NCBI GenBank assembly: GCA_016219145.1
Contig: JACRCG010000140.1
Location: 1 to 6,212, forward strand
Source of the DNA: Deltaproteobacteria bacterium
Lineage (GTDB): Bacteria > Desulfobacterota > Desulfuromonadia > Geobacterales > Pseudopelobacteraceae
DNA: 6,212 nt
Reading direction: 5' to 3'
This document shows positions 5,892 through 6,212 of this stretch, piece after piece (the stretch's first letter is position 1; each line of letters begins with the position of its first letter). The notes below the pieces were generated by a model. The model worked only from the letters and a program-made list of their open reading frames with translations, had not been told where the DNA came from and did no database searches. The position numbers were made by a program, and so were the translations under genes.

Positions 5892-6212
5892 ATCTGAACC
5901 CGTTTACATTATGCGACAATTGCCGATTCAGTTGCTCAATCGGCATGCGCAGTTTCCTCCTTGACCGGTGCCTGCTGCCGCATCGATCGCATGCGAGTTG
6001 CACATCTCCACGCCCTGTTTATTCAGGCTAAAACGTATATAACACCTTCCGTTGCTAAATCTTTTCGATCCGTATGTAATTCACCATTGTTTAGTCTGAC
6101 CAACAAGCAGTTTGCGGCCGGTTGCTATTTTATGCATCTGTGGCCGGATAAATCTTTTTTTTTGTTTAGCGTTGTGTTATTTAACCAGAACTAAATTTTA
6201 TTACTCCAATTC
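5892..6212. other. Right-hand region without a convincing gene
   Basis: This AT-rich stretch follows the operon hairpin. A 77-codon plus-strand frame from TTG 5961 to 6194 has no Shine-Dalgarno and an unlikely composition, so I do not call it. On the minus strand an ATG at 5946-5944 has a good AGGAGG-type site 9 nt upstream and opens a 26-codon frame (beginning MPIEQLNRQL) ending at 5866 inside the terminator hairpin. I regard it as possible but unproven. A run of nine T lies at 6155-6163 without a good stem before it. A weak plus-strand promoter-like pair, TTGCTA (about 6053) and TGTAAT 17 nt on, might serve a gene beyond the right edge. Confidence 0.5.
5921..5945. repeat. Second small hairpin downstream of the operon
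   Basis: TGCCGATT (5921-5928) and AATCGGCA (5938-5945) are perfect 8-bp inverted repeats around a 9-nt loop. TGCG at 5912-5915 and CGCA at 5948-5951 can extend the stem past an internal loop. It lacks a U-tract. Its role is unknown; it may be a secondary 3'-end structure. Confidence 0.4.

Noticed and set aside
6115..6163. GGCCG-containing inverted repeat followed by nine T, a possible terminator
   Set aside because: The stem is only about 6 bp with a 20-nt loop, and 8 nt separate it from the T-run, so it does not fit an intrinsic terminator.
5961..6194. 77-codon plus-strand frame starting at TTG
   Set aside because: It has no ribosome binding site, a rare start codon and odd composition, and includes a homopolymer T-run. 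Most likely it is open by chance in AT-rich DNA.

Overview
The window looks like part of the chromosome of an anaerobic, respiring deltaproteobacterium of the Geobacter/Pelobacter (Desulfuromonadales/Geobacterales) type. This assignment is an inference from gene content and protein character: an ETF with a ferredoxin-fused alpha subunit beside a membrane HdrD-like Fe-S oxidoreductase. No 16S rRNA or other marker gene is present.

Layout. (1) Positions 1-806, minus strand: the N-terminal 268 codons of glutamate dehydrogenase (gdhA), cut by the left edge of the window. (2) Positions 807-1553: a 747-nt AT-richer divergent intergenic region with no convincing gene. It holds a good candidate sigma-54 promoter and a dyad upstream of gdhA, a candidate sigma-70 promoter facing etfB, several small repeats and perhaps a decayed coding fragment. 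(3) Positions 1554-5846, plus strand: three genes in one direction, namely etfB, etfA carrying an N-terminal two-cluster ferredoxin domain, and a 657-residue membrane protein. The last combines a NarI-like heme b membrane domain, two [4Fe-4S] motifs and two complete cysteine-rich CCG domains. A 128-bp element with terminal inverted repeats fills most of the gap between etfA and the third gene. (4) Positions 5847-6212: a strong 17-bp perfect hairpin, probably the terminator, then about 320 nt without a convincing gene.

How the genes work together. EtfAB collects electrons from acyl-CoA dehydrogenases or related flavoproteins. The third gene has the architecture of the membrane-bound ETF:menaquinone oxidoreductase (EMO) family known from Geobacter and syntrophic fatty-acid and aromatic degraders. 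The three together would carry electrons from flavin, through Fe-S clusters and heme b, into the menaquinone pool. No acyl-CoA dehydrogenase lies in the window, so the electron donor cannot be read from the sequence. The divergent gdhA (ammonium assimilation) is probably functionally unrelated and separately regulated.

I found no CRISPR array, tRNA, rRNA, transposase or phage gene. The electron-transfer module is of a recognised type. The less expected items are the inverted-repeat element inside the operon, the spacing of the first EtfA cluster motif, and the unexplained divergent intergenic region.
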